Below, in pieces: positions 8,402-16,747 of a DNA stretch of 64,000 bases. Below the pieces are notes generated by a model that was given only the letters and a program-made list of their open reading frames with translations, ran no database searches and was not told the origin of the DNA. Source of the stretch: Blautia sp. MSJ-9 (lineage in GTDB: Bacteria > Bacillota > Clostridia > Lachnospirales > Lachnospiraceae); NCBI RefSeq assembly GCF_018919065.1, contig NZ_JAHLQG010000043.1, positions 141,221 through 205,220 of the forward strand, written 5' to 3'. Made by a program: the position numbers and the translations under genes. Numbering within the stretch: the first letter of the stretch is position 1; every line of letters begins with the position of its first letter.

Positions 8402-8442
8402 AAAAATGAGTTGTACAGAAAAGCCCTGTACAACTCATTTTT
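8402..8442 (+). promoter_or_regulatory. 17-bp stem-loop just before the secreted-protein gene
   Basis: A perfect 17-bp inverted repeat (8402-8418 with 8426-8442, loop of 7) ends in five T and directly abuts the AGGAGG at 8443-8448 that serves the gene at 8456. It has the form of an intrinsic terminator placed inside the leader of its own operon, so it could act as an attenuator or an mRNA 5' stabiliser. Confidence 0.65.
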
Positions 8443-8444
8443 AG
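8406..8444 (+). CDS. Possible 12-codon leader ORF inside the stem-loop
   Basis: The frame MSCTEKPCTTHF starts at 8406 behind a well-placed AAGGAAG (8393-8399). Its TAG stop overlaps the AGGAGG of the secreted-protein gene. Ribosomes translating it would open the hairpin and end next to the downstream initiation site. The two cysteines follow partly from the palindrome (TGTACA twice), so the peptide itself may have no role. Confidence 0.35.
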   Translation: MSCTEKPCTTHF

Positions 8445-8455
8445 GAGGAATAGAT

Positions 8456-9457
8456 ATGAGAAAAAAAATACTATTAACGATGATGTTGCTGACAGTTTGT
8501 GCTAGTGGAACTAATTCTATATTTGCAACTGAAAATGTGGAAAAAAACGAGATTGAAGTGTATGAAATATCACTTAAAAAATTTGATTACAATAAGGTTT
8601 GTGAGTGGTTATTGGAAAAAGAACCACAGGAATGTAATATAATATCTCAGAAAAATGGAAGCCTTATTATAGAGTCAGAAGAAAGCAGTGTTTATGTTAA
8701 TGAAGGGACGATAGAATATAAAAAAGATGATATGACATCAGATATAGAAACACTGTGTTTTTATTATATTTTACCTGGATTAATAGACATAAATGAGTTT
8801 GTGAACGCTGATTCAGTAGAGATGGTAGATGACAGCGAAGATGAGAGAATAAAAAATCAAATAGAACATATCTGTGAATTTAAAGAAAATGAAACACTTC
8901 AGTTAATCCGTTCCTGTAAACTGAGCAAAGAGACTCTGGTGGAAGTATCAGAAAAATTGAAACAGTATGGTGAAGAAAATATAGATACATCTGCCTGGAA
9001 CGCTGAAGAATATACAGGGTTGGAATATGAAATTTTAAAAGATGGAATTCCGGTTATGGGATCAGAAGAACCGACACAAGGATATTATCTGGACATACAA
9101 CAGGCAATTCCGGCATATGTCAGAGTTTTAATGGGAGATGGAAAGTTAATAGGCGTTAGTATTCAGGAGATGTTTGAAGAGAAAAGTGTATATAGTACTC
9201 CGATTCTGTCGTCAGAAGAAGCTCTTGGGATATTACAGAAAGAAGATGAGGAAATAATTTCAGATAAAACCGGAGAAATTGAAGAAATAAAACTTGAGTA
9301 TGTAATGATTCCGGATTGGACAACAGAAATTTCAAAACCAATAGAATTAAGACCATACTGGTGCATTATTAAAAATGTTGAGGAAGATGGTGAACAGTAC
9401 ACTACAGCCGATAGAATTAATGCTATAACAGGTGGAGATTTGTCATATGGCGAATAG
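8456..9457 (+). CDS. Secreted protein of unknown function heading an ABC operon
   Basis: The start at 8456 is set by AGGAGG 7 bases upstream; an in-frame TTG at 8411 lies within the hairpin and is unlikely. The 333-residue protein begins with a signal peptide (MRKKILLTMMLLTVCASG). The mature part is acidic and Glu-rich. Its C-terminus (LSSEEALGILQKEDEEI, later ELRPYWCIIKN and NAITGG) resembles the PepSY/YycI-like fold in which a short helix precedes a strand ending in an N-A-x-T-G turn. It is likely an extracytoplasmic accessory or sensor partner of the exporter encoded downstream. No enzyme motif is visible. Confidence 0.75.
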   Translation: MRKKILLTMMLLTVCASGTNSIFATENVEKNEIEVYEISLKKFDYNKVCEWLLEKEPQECNIISQKNGSLIIESEESSVYVNEGTIEYKKDDMTSDIETLCFYYILPGLIDINEFVNADSVEMVDDSEDERIKNQIEHICEFKENETLQLIRSCKLSKETLVEVSEKLKQYGEENIDTSAWNAEEYTGLEYEILKDGIPVMGSEEPTQGYYLDIQQAIPAYVRVLMGDGKLIGVSIQEMFEEKSVYSTPILSSEEALGILQKEDEEIISDKTGEIEEIKLEYVMIPDWTTEISKPIELRPYWCIIKNVEEDGEQYTTADRINAITGGDLSYGE

Positions 9458-10220
9458 GAAAATAATTATTTTATCAAAATGTCTGATTTCCGCATTATTT
9501 GTGAGTTTTTGTATACCGGCAGACAGTTTGGATATTTTTATGGCAGCTATAAAAAACAGAAGTAATCTGGATATTCACTATTTCTGGATGAATTCAATTA
9601 TTTATGGTGGTATTTATGGATATTATTTTATCTATATATTAGCCGGAATGCCTTATGCAGACTCGTTTTGCTGTGAATATTGTCAGGGCATTTGGCGATA
9701 TCTTATAATGCGTATGGGAACAAAGAAATATGCTGTCAGGAAGTTTATAATAGCTTTTTGCCTGGGAGGACTAACAGCTTCGGGTGGTGGTTTGCTTTTT
9801 ATAACTGCTTTAAAAAGTGTATTACCTTTATTTCAGAGTGGCAGAGCAATAGAGGTTACTTTTTTGCCATGTAGTGAAATTTTGATAAAGAATCCGGAAA
9901 AATATTTTTTGATTATGTTATATATTATGCTTTTGGCAGGGGGAATGTGGACAACTATTAGTGTTTGTATTTCTGCATATTGCCCTGTGAATTATTTTGT
10001 ACATTTAATTCCTTTTATAGGCATTTTTTTATTAACAAGATTTAATTCTATGCTCCATTTACCTGATAAGTGGCGTTTAGACTTTTGGCTTTGCGGAAGG
10101 GCAGGATTGGAGCAACCATATGTTTATATTTTACTGTTAACAGTCAGTGTTACTATTTTAACGAGTATATGTTGCTGGTTGTTTTATAAAAAAGTAAAGT
10201 GGAGAGTTTTAAATGAATGA
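9447..10220 (+). CDS. ABC-2-type membrane subunit
   Basis: This 257-residue hydrophobic protein has about six transmembrane helices and no soluble domain. It starts at 9447 behind GGTGGAG and overlaps the upstream gene by 11 bases. Segments such as YAVRKFIIAFCLGGLTASGGG, with a periplasmic-side loop between helices, fit permeases of small two-subunit exporters. It overlaps the next membrane gene by 8 bases, implying translational coupling. The substrate is not evident; exporters next to AgrCA-like systems often move or defend against peptides. Confidence 0.65.
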   Translation: MANRKIIILSKCLISALFVSFCIPADSLDIFMAAIKNRSNLDIHYFWMNSIIYGGIYGYYFIYILAGMPYADSFCCEYCQGIWRYLIMRMGTKKYAVRKFIIAFCLGGLTASGGGLLFITALKSVLPLFQSGRAIEVTFLPCSEILIKNPEKYFLIMLYIMLLAGGMWTTISVCISAYCPVNYFVHLIPFIGIFLLTRFNSMLHLPDKWRLDFWLCGRAGLEQPYVYILLLTVSVTILTSICCWLFYKKVKWRVLNE

Positions 10221-11052
10221 GAGTTTATATAGAAGTATTATGGTGTGCAGATATAGATTAAAGGATAGATTTTTTAATAGAAGGTTATGGATAACAGGAA
10301 GTGTTTTTTCTGTTTTTTTATATATTGCTGAGGAGGGAGTACGCAAATTTTCTATTCAGACCGGGGAGAAAATCACACCCTGGATTTTTCCGTTTCTGAC
10401 AAGTGACTGGATTTGTCAGATGCTGATTTCAGGATATTTTCTTTGGTTGATTACAGGATTTTGTGATAAAAAGGAATCTGATAATTATGTGATTGCACGT
10501 GCCGGGAAAATCATATGGAAAACAGGAAGCTGTATTGCTATAATAGTTGCTGCTTTTTTATATACATTGAGTTTAGCAGTAGTATCAATCGCTGTTCTTT
10601 TTCCGCATGTAAAATTTTCATTAACATGGGGAAAAATATGGAAAACTTTAGCGGTAATAGATAAATCAAAGTATGATGTGCAGATAAATATTCTGCCTTC
10701 TATCAGCAGAAATAACTGTGCAGTGGAAGCATTTTTGAAAGCGGAAATACTTCAGCTTCTATGTATATGCTGGTTAGCGTTTCTTATGTATTTTATTTAT
10801 GATTTATCAGAAAAAGTGATAGGAATTTATATCACATATGTTTTTATTTTTCTGGACGTTATGCTTACCAATACTATGTTGGAGAAATTTTATGTTTTTT
10901 CACCTTTAACGTTAGTTCAGCTTGGAAATTATTCGATAGAAACAGCAAAATACGGGATTAGTTTTGATTCTTCAATAAAGTTTTATTTGTTTGGTATTGT
11001 GATATTTGTATCAGGAATATTATTTCATGATTTTATAAAATGGAGAAAATAA
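10213..11052 (+). CDS. Second ABC membrane subunit
   Basis: The 279-residue protein starts within the previous gene (ATGAATGAG, after GGAGAG) and ends one base before the ATPase gene. It has about six hydrophobic helices (e.g. WICQMLISGYFLWLITGF, SCIAIIVAAFLYTLSLAVVS) and a long extracytoplasmic loop between helices 3 and 4, where LPSISRNNCAVEAFL is found. With the neighbouring permease it probably forms a heterodimeric channel. No family name can be given from sequence alone. Confidence 0.65.
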   Translation: MNESLYRSIMVCRYRLKDRFFNRRLWITGSVFSVFLYIAEEGVRKFSIQTGEKITPWIFPFLTSDWICQMLISGYFLWLITGFCDKKESDNYVIARAGKIIWKTGSCIAIIVAAFLYTLSLAVVSIAVLFPHVKFSLTWGKIWKTLAVIDKSKYDVQINILPSISRNNCAVEAFLKAEILQLLCICWLAFLMYFIYDLSEKVIGIYITYVFIFLDVMLTNTMLEKFYVFSPLTLVQLGNYSIETAKYGISFDSSIKFYLFGIVIFVSGILFHDFIKWRK

Positions 11053-11053
11053 A

Positions 11054-11716
11054 TTGGGGAACATTATTGAAATAAAACACTTAACGAAAAAGATAGAAAA
11101 TCAGTTGATTCTCTCAGATATTAATTTATGTTTTGAAGAGGAACATATTTATGGAATTGTTGGACGCAATGGATCAGGAAAAACTGTGCTGCTAAAATGT
11201 ATATGTGGCTTAATGGAAGCGACACAGGGAGAGGTGATTTTTAATGGAAAAAGATTGAAGAAAGATATGGAATACATAGATCAGTTAGGGTTTCTGATTG
11301 AGCGTCCAGGATTTTTGGAAAAGCTTTCCGCATATGAGAATCTTAGATACATTGCATCCATTAAAAGAATTGCGGGAAAAAAAGAAATTGAGGAAAGTCT
11401 ACGAAAAGTAAACCTTGATCCATGTGACAAGAAAAAGGTTGGAAAATACTCTTTGGGTATGAAACAACGGCTGGGGATAGCACAGGCTTTTATGGAAAAT
11501 CCTGAAATTCTGATTTTAGATGAACCAACAAATGGTTTAGACGAATCCGGAGTAAAATTAATAAGAGAATTATTACTTGATTTGAAGAAAAGAAGAAAAA
11601 TTATTGTGATAGCCAGTCATTATCAGGAAGATATAGATTTATTATGTGATAAAGTATATGTGATTCAGAATGGAAAAATATGTGAAAAGCCACATGAGAA
11701 ATATTGGGAAGTTTGA
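11054..11716 (+). CDS. ABC transporter ATP-binding protein
   Basis: The 220-residue nucleotide-binding protein has Walker A GRNGSGKT (about residue 36), signature YSLGMKQR, Walker B ILILDEPTNGLD and the H-loop ASH. It is of the short DRI/CcmA type that energises ABC-2 exporters. The start is TTG at 11054, supported by GGAG 8 bases upstream and a one-base gap to the permease stop. It closes the operon that begins at 8456, followed by a strong terminator. Confidence 0.9.
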   Translation: MGNIIEIKHLTKKIENQLILSDINLCFEEEHIYGIVGRNGSGKTVLLKCICGLMEATQGEVIFNGKRLKKDMEYIDQLGFLIERPGFLEKLSAYENLRYIASIKRIAGKKEIEESLRKVNLDPCDKKKVGKYSLGMKQRLGIAQAFMENPEILILDEPTNGLDESGVKLIRELLLDLKKRRKIIVIASHYQEDIDLLCDKVYVIQNGKICEKPHEKYWEV

Positions 11717-11745
11717 TATGTATTATTTGAAAAAATAACAATGCA

Positions 11746-11812
11746 AAAAACAGCCATATATCTGAGTGAATATTTCAGTATTCATCAAATGTATGTGGCT
11801 GTTTCTTTTTGT
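11746..11812. terminator. Convergent terminator between the ABC operon and GH31
   Basis: A 13-bp stem (AAACAGCCATATA with TATGTGGCTGTTT) has A- and T-runs on its flanks. It can serve both the ABC operon (+) and the alpha-glucosidase gene (-). Confidence 0.8.
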
Positions 11813-11859
11813 TTTTCTATTATTTCTGAGGTAACTGTTTTTACAGATATATGCTGGGA

Positions 11860-13812
11860 TTACAGAGTGCTTACCCCGTCATCATCATAACGGTCATATT
11901 CAGCTCCCTCATATCCGATCATGCGGATAGTAGAAGGATCGATATCCTTTACTGTCTGTGCAACATCAGCAACCGGGATTGCTTTTCCCTTGCGGATGAA
12001 CAGTGGAACTTCATTCAGGGCAACTTCTACATAGTGATGTCCTTTTTCAAGAATCTCCTGAGAAATTGTTCCGTCAGGCAGGAATTTTACGAACATCATT
12101 TCTTCCGGCAGATATACATAGCGGCCTTTTGCATTCTGTGTGTAAACTGGTGCGATCATGATTTCGTTTCCAAGGAGAAGCTGGTCCTCTACCTGAGTTG
12201 CGAATGCATCGTCTGTGTAGTCAAATGCCAGCGGACGGAACATCATGTCGTCGTTTAATGCTGCTTTCATGTATTCACTGTACAGATATGGAACAAGGCG
12301 ATATCTGACACCGATCACATGGCGGAAGTCTTCGATATTTTCAAACTGGTAAGCTTCCTGTTCTCTGGTTCCCAGAGCGGAGTGGTTTCTCATAAGAGGT
12401 GTGAATACACCCAGTGCCAGCCAGCGCAGTACCAGGTCACGTGTGGTATCTGCACCGAATCCGCCCAGATCTGCTCCTGTGTAAAGGAAACCGCACATAT
12501 TCAGGGATGGAAGCATCTTTAAGTTCAGAAGGATGTGTGACCACCAGGATTTGTTGTCTCCCATCCAGATTCCGCCGTATCTGTGCATTCCCACATAGGA
12601 GGAACGGGAGAACATCAGAAAACGTTTGCCAGGTGCGATTTTTTCAAATGCTTCACCTGCTGCACGGGTCATGTTATAGCCAAACAGGTTATGTACCTTG
12701 TCGTGGCGGATTTTCTGACCGTTTACATTGTGATAGAAGCGTTTGTAATCTTCCGGATTATTTGCAAGGGCGTTTACTTTATCACCGAGTGTAAATCCAG
12801 GTGCTTCTTCCTTGTCCATGAAGTTGTCTTTGATGTATTCTTTTAATTCAGCAACGCCTTCCGGTGTACAGAACATTGCAGGTTCGTTCATGTCATTCCA
12901 GAAACCGTCGATTCCTTTGGAAATGAGACGTTCGTATTTCTGTCCGAACCATGCTCTGGCATCTGCGTTCAGGACATCAGGGAAATGAGTCCAGCCCGGC
13001 CATACAGCGGAAACGAAATCACTTCCGTCTTCACGTTTGCAGAAGTAGTTCTTCTCAACGCCTTCTTCATAAACATCATAGCCAGCCTCTACCTTGACAC
13101 CTGCATCGATGATCGGGACAAGGTGGATGCCTTTTTCTTTCATTTCATTGACATAGGCCTCAAAGTCAGGAAAGTTTTCCTGATTGACTGTGAAATCTTT
13201 GTAGTCTTCCATGTAATCGATATCCATGTATACCATATCGATCGGAATATTGTTTTCACGATATCCGTCAGCGGCTTTTTTGAAATCGTCAGCAGTTGTA
13301 TATCCCCAACGGCTCTGACCGAAACCAAATGCGAATTTAGGCGGGATATAGCTTCTTCCGATGATTTTACGGAACTGTTTTACGATATCGTAAGGAGTTT
13401 CGCCCTCGATCACATACAGATAAAGGTCTGCATCCTCACAGGTGATCTTTAACTGGGAAGAGAGTGTGTAACCGATATCAAACTTCAGTTTTCCGGGATA
13501 ATCAACGAAGAGACCGAAAGTCTGTTTTCCGGAGATTACGATGAAGTTGTGTGCTCCGTAGAGGGAGATTTTATCTTCTGTATGGTTTGGCTGGTCGGAA
13601 CAGTTGCTTTCATAAACGTATCCACGTTTGTTGATTCCGCGGTTTGATTCGCCCAGACCATAGACAACATCGTTGTCATCCATGTCATAAGTAAAAGAGA
13701 AGCCGTTCTCTGTGGAGATAGTTCCGTATGCAGGAGTCCCCTCAGAAGCCGGGATGGAAGTTACGATGGCATCGGTTTCAAATGGGGTTCCGTAAGTATA
13801 TTTCTGAATCAT
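11860..13812 (-). CDS. GH31 alpha-glucosidase
   Basis: The 650-residue enzyme belongs to glycoside hydrolase family 31. The nucleophile Asp is in WNDMNEP, the likely acid/base Asp is in GIWMGDNKSWW, and MDIDYM and FSRSSYVGMHRYGG are further signatures. It hydrolyses alpha-1,4/1,6-linked glucosides such as maltose and isomaltose. There is no signal peptide, so it acts in the cytosol. From memory it is very close to the structurally studied Ruminococcus obeum enzyme but ends about a dozen residues earlier, just after YDDDG. The ATG at 13812 has AGGAGG 12 bases upstream. It appears to be a single-gene unit. Confidence 0.93.
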   Translation of the reverse strand: MIQKYTYGTPFETDAIVTSIPASEGTPAYGTISTENGFSFTYDMDDNDVVYGLGESNRGINKRGYVYESNCSDQPNHTEDKISLYGAHNFIVISGKQTFGLFVDYPGKLKFDIGYTLSSQLKITCEDADLYLYVIEGETPYDIVKQFRKIIGRSYIPPKFAFGFGQSRWGYTTADDFKKAADGYRENNIPIDMVYMDIDYMEDYKDFTVNQENFPDFEAYVNEMKEKGIHLVPIIDAGVKVEAGYDVYEEGVEKNYFCKREDGSDFVSAVWPGWTHFPDVLNADARAWFGQKYERLISKGIDGFWNDMNEPAMFCTPEGVAELKEYIKDNFMDKEEAPGFTLGDKVNALANNPEDYKRFYHNVNGQKIRHDKVHNLFGYNMTRAAGEAFEKIAPGKRFLMFSRSSYVGMHRYGGIWMGDNKSWWSHILLNLKMLPSLNMCGFLYTGADLGGFGADTTRDLVLRWLALGVFTPLMRNHSALGTREQEAYQFENIEDFRHVIGVRYRLVPYLYSEYMKAALNDDMMFRPLAFDYTDDAFATQVEDQLLLGNEIMIAPVYTQNAKGRYVYLPEEMMFVKFLPDGTISQEILEKGHHYVEVALNEVPLFIRKGKAIPVADVAQTVKDIDPSTIRMIGYEGAEYDRYDDDGVSTL

Positions 13813-14155
13813 TTTGTCATGTCCTCCTTAGGTTGAAAAATGTTAAATTAATAACTGAAGCGTTTAAGTACTATTGGAAAATACACAGGTGTTTTCCTTG
13901 ATTTTCTATCTATAATAATAGAGGGCTGAGTGGAGAAATGCTACTGAAATTATGACAAATTTATACGTTATTTTGACTTTTGATCAAACTGTGAAGCAGA
14001 GATACAGGTATGGCAGGCAGTAGAGCGGATGGTTTTAGTTGTTTGTTCCGATAATCTGTTATGCTTTAATGCTTTATCTTAATAGAATTTTTCTGTACAT
14101 ACGGTGAAAAAAGTGCTAAACTGTTATTATTACACGAAAGAAAGGTTTATTTAAC
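13813..14155. other. Divergent intergenic region between GH31 and the symporter gene
   Basis: This 343-bp AT-rich region must hold the promoters of both flanking genes. A TGCTAAACT extended -10 candidate lies near 14113 on the plus strand. On the minus strand a TATTAT element is seen near 13915. I found no convincing catabolite-response element or structured RNA. Confidence 0.4.
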
Positions 14156-15544
14156 ATGCTTCAGACAATTGAATCCATCAATAACGTCGTAAATAATTTT
14201 ATCTGGGGTGTCCCGGCTATGATCTGTATTATCGGCGTAGGGCTTTACCTGAGCCTGCGGACTGGTTTTGTCCAGATCCGCAAATTCCCGTATGCGCTTA
14301 AAACCACACTGGGAAGAATTTTTAAGAAAAAAGAGGCCTCTGACGGTTCCATGACACCTTTCCAGGCAGTCTGTACTGCGTTGGCAGGTACAGTAGGTAC
14401 TGGAAATATCGCCGGTGTTGCCGGAGCTATCGCCATCGGTGGTCCGGGCGCTGTATTCTGGATGTGGGTTTCCGCGCTCCTTGGAATGTGCACGAAATTT
14501 ACAGAGGTTACCCTTGCAGTACACTTCCGTGAGAGAAACAGACATGGAGATTATGTAGGCGGACCTATGTATTATATTAAGAACGGTCTGGGAAAGAATT
14601 GGAGATTTCTTGCGGTTCTTTATTCTGCATTCGGTGTACTGACTGTATTTGGAACAGGTAATGCTACTCAGGTAAATACCATTACAACAGCAATTGACAC
14701 AGCTCTTATTAACTTTAATGTGATTTCAGAGTCTTCCACAGGCAGACTGAATCTGATCCTTGGAATTGTGATCACGCTGCTGGTTGGTATGGTACTGCTG
14801 GGTGGTATCAAGCGAATCGGAAGTGTTTCCGAGAAGCTGGTGCCCTTTATGGCATTGTTTTATATTGTACTTGCATTGGGTGTTGTGATCTTAAATATCG
14901 GAAGAGTTCCGGCAGTTTTCCATGATATTGTTTATGGAGCCTTTAATCCGTCAGCAGTGACAGGCGGTGTGATCGGAAGTTTTTTCCTCAGTATGAAAAA
15001 GGGTGTTTCCAGAGGTATTTTCTCCAATGAAGCCGGACTTGGTACAGGGTCTATCGCTCATGCCTGTGCAGATACAAGCAAACCTGTAAAACAGGGTATG
15101 TTTGGTATCTTTGAGGTATTTGCAGATACGATCGTGATCTGTACTCTGACAGCACTTGTGATCCTTGTAAGCGGCGTGCCGGTAAATTACGGTGCAGCGG
15201 CAGGTGCAGAACTTACAATTTCCGGATTTACTGCTACATACGGAGGCTGGGTTTCTATCTTTACGGCAGTTGCCATGTGTTGCTTTGCATTTTCAACGAT
15301 TATCGGATGGGGACTTTACGGAGCACGCTGTATTGAATTTTTATTCTCTGCAAAAGTTATCCGCCCATTTATGATTGCCTATTCATTAGTGGCAATCCTT
15401 GGTGCAACTGTAAATCTGGGACTTCTCTGGAGCATTGCTGAGACATTCAACGGTCTCATGGCAATCCCCAACTTAATTGGTGTATTTCTGCTTTCAGGAA
15501 CTGCCATTACACTTACGAAAGAGTATTTCGCACAGAAGAATTAA
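14156..15544 (+). CDS. AGCS-family sodium:alanine/glycine symporter
   Basis: The 462-residue polytopic protein carries AGCS signatures: VCTALAGTVGTGNIAGVAGAIAIGGPGAVFWMW near residue 75, GGPMYYI, and SNEAGLGTGSIAHA. These proteins import alanine or glycine with sodium across the cytoplasmic membrane. About eleven helices are evident. The start at 14156 follows a GAAAGG element. It stands alone with its own terminator. Confidence 0.92.
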   Translation: MLQTIESINNVVNNFIWGVPAMICIIGVGLYLSLRTGFVQIRKFPYALKTTLGRIFKKKEASDGSMTPFQAVCTALAGTVGTGNIAGVAGAIAIGGPGAVFWMWVSALLGMCTKFTEVTLAVHFRERNRHGDYVGGPMYYIKNGLGKNWRFLAVLYSAFGVLTVFGTGNATQVNTITTAIDTALINFNVISESSTGRLNLILGIVITLLVGMVLLGGIKRIGSVSEKLVPFMALFYIVLALGVVILNIGRVPAVFHDIVYGAFNPSAVTGGVIGSFFLSMKKGVSRGIFSNEAGLGTGSIAHACADTSKPVKQGMFGIFEVFADTIVICTLTALVILVSGVPVNYGAAAGAELTISGFTATYGGWVSIFTAVAMCCFAFSTIIGWGLYGARCIEFLFSAKVIRPFMIAYSLVAILGATVNLGLLWSIAETFNGLMAIPNLIGVFLLSGTAITLTKEYFAQKN

Positions 15545-15548
15545 CATT

Positions 15549-15585
15549 AATAGCCCGGAGAGTAATTTTCCGGGCTATTGTTTTG
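15549..15585 (+). terminator. Terminator after the symporter gene
   Basis: A 10-bp GC-rich stem (AATAGCCCGG 15549-15558 with 15570-15579) is followed by GTTTT. Confidence 0.88.
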
Positions 15586-15593
15586 CCCATAAC

Positions 15594-15755
15594 TTGCATG
15601 ATGCGGAAAAATATGTTATATAATAAACAGAGAAAAATATTCTCTTCACCATAATATGAGATGAGTGACGGTTCTGACTCATCGGTAAAATAAAAATTGA
15701 CCGAGTGAAGAATGTAGAGGGAGGAAAATTAGTTTTCCTCTCTTTTTTCATTAGA
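15594..15755 (+). ncRNA. Structured leader with terminator before trmO (riboswitch-like)
   Basis: A TATAAT box (15619-15624), with TTGCAT 19 bases upstream, would start a transcript near 15631. Its first bases can pair as AGAGAA/TTCTCT, or the same 3' half can pair with 15705-15711 to close a junction (TCTTCAC with GTGAAGA). That junction holds GATGAGT/ACTCATC and CGGT/ACCG hairpins. A 12-bp stem at about 15717-15747 followed by TTTTTT is an intrinsic terminator 30 bases before the gene. Competing helices plus a terminator are the hallmarks of a riboswitch or attenuator. I could not match it to a known class. Confidence 0.5.
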
Positions 15756-15780
15756 GCTAATAGAGCATGAGGAGAAAAAT

Positions 15781-16491
15781 ATGAAACCAATTGCACACAT
15801 AGAAAATGATTTCCCGACTAAATTCGGCATCCCCAGACAAAGCGGCCGTGTAGAAGCTCTGAAAGCAAGGATTGTATTCGAACCGGAGTATCGCAATGTG
15901 GATGCCTGCCGTGGATTGGAAGAATTTAGCCACATCTGGTTGATCTGGGAGTTTTCAGAGGCGAAAAGAACAAAGTGGTCACCGACTGTCCGCCCGCCGA
16001 GGCTTGGCGGAAACGTAAGAAAGGGAGTTTTTGCCACCAGATCTCCGTTCCGCCCAAACTCCATAGGTTTATCTTGCGTGAAACTTACAAAAGTAGCTCT
16101 GGATGAGCCAGACAGTCCCGTAATCTATGTAGAGGGTGCGGACTTAATGAACGGCACACCGATTTTTGACATAAAACCATACATTCCGTATGCGGACTGT
16201 CATCCTGAAGCAACAGGGAGCTTTGCTGAATTTGCCAGAGACTATCATCTGAATGTAGAATTTCCACCGGAACTTCTGAAAAAAATCCCGCCCAAAAGCC
16301 GCGAAGCATTAATGGCAGTACTTGCAGACGACCCGCGTCCTGCATACCAGAATGATCCGGAACGTTCCTATGGAATGCCGTTTGGAGACAAAGACATTCA
16401 TTTCCGCGTAAATGGGGATACTCTGCGAGTCCATGATGTAACAGATTTTGTAAAAAAACAGCAGGAATCTGCCGCGGATTGTGAAAAATAA
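15781..16491 (+). CDS. trmO: TrmO, tRNA m6t6A37 methyltransferase (TsaA family)
   Basis: The 236-residue protein has the TsaA/TrmO beta-barrel: IAHIENDFPTKFGIPRQSG at the start, FSHIWLIWEF, and RSPFRPNSIGLSCVKL, which forms the S-adenosylmethionine pocket. TrmO methylates N6-threonylcarbamoyladenosine at position 37 of threonine tRNAs that read ACY codons. The C-terminal DDPRPAYQNDPERSYGMPFG segment is the usual TrmO extension. It is transcribed alone behind a leader that looks regulated. A tRNA-Thr(GGT), a candidate substrate, lies at 28048. Confidence 0.9.
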   Translation: MKPIAHIENDFPTKFGIPRQSGRVEALKARIVFEPEYRNVDACRGLEEFSHIWLIWEFSEAKRTKWSPTVRPPRLGGNVRKGVFATRSPFRPNSIGLSCVKLTKVALDEPDSPVIYVEGADLMNGTPIFDIKPYIPYADCHPEATGSFAEFARDYHLNVEFPPELLKKIPPKSREALMAVLADDPRPAYQNDPERSYGMPFGDKDIHFRVNGDTLRVHDVTDFVKKQQESAADCEK

Positions 16492-16747
16492 CTATTTTCA
16501 GATATTTCTGCAAGAAAAGCTTGCAAAATTCTAGTTTATTCAATAAAATATTAAACAGACTTTATGTTAGTAGAGTGACAAAGACTAACAGGCTGCTGTT
16601 TACTTTGTGAACAGTAACAATAACAGTTCTCAGACAGGAACCTGACCGGAGAGTTTGATGATAGTGAGGCAGGAGACTGATGAGGAACAATAAGGCAAGA
16701 ATGAGAGTTGTCTGGAAATACTAAGTGACATATGAGGAGCAGGAAAG

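Noticed and set aside
8411..8455. Upstream TTG start extending the secreted protein by 15 residues
   Set aside because: It lies inside the hairpin, has no suitable site, and would mask the signal peptide; ATG 8456 has AGGAGG.
12414..13452. Several plus-strand frames within the GH31 gene
   Set aside because: GH31 on the minus strand is unambiguous; these frames have no sites or domains.
13855..13870. Catabolite-response element near GH31 (TGAAGCGTTT)
   Set aside because: Alignment to the cre consensus needs a gap and fails at outer positions.
16492..16747. Possible lysine riboswitch before lysC
   Set aside because: No L-box core or five-stem architecture could be found; only a dispersed-repeat copy is visible.
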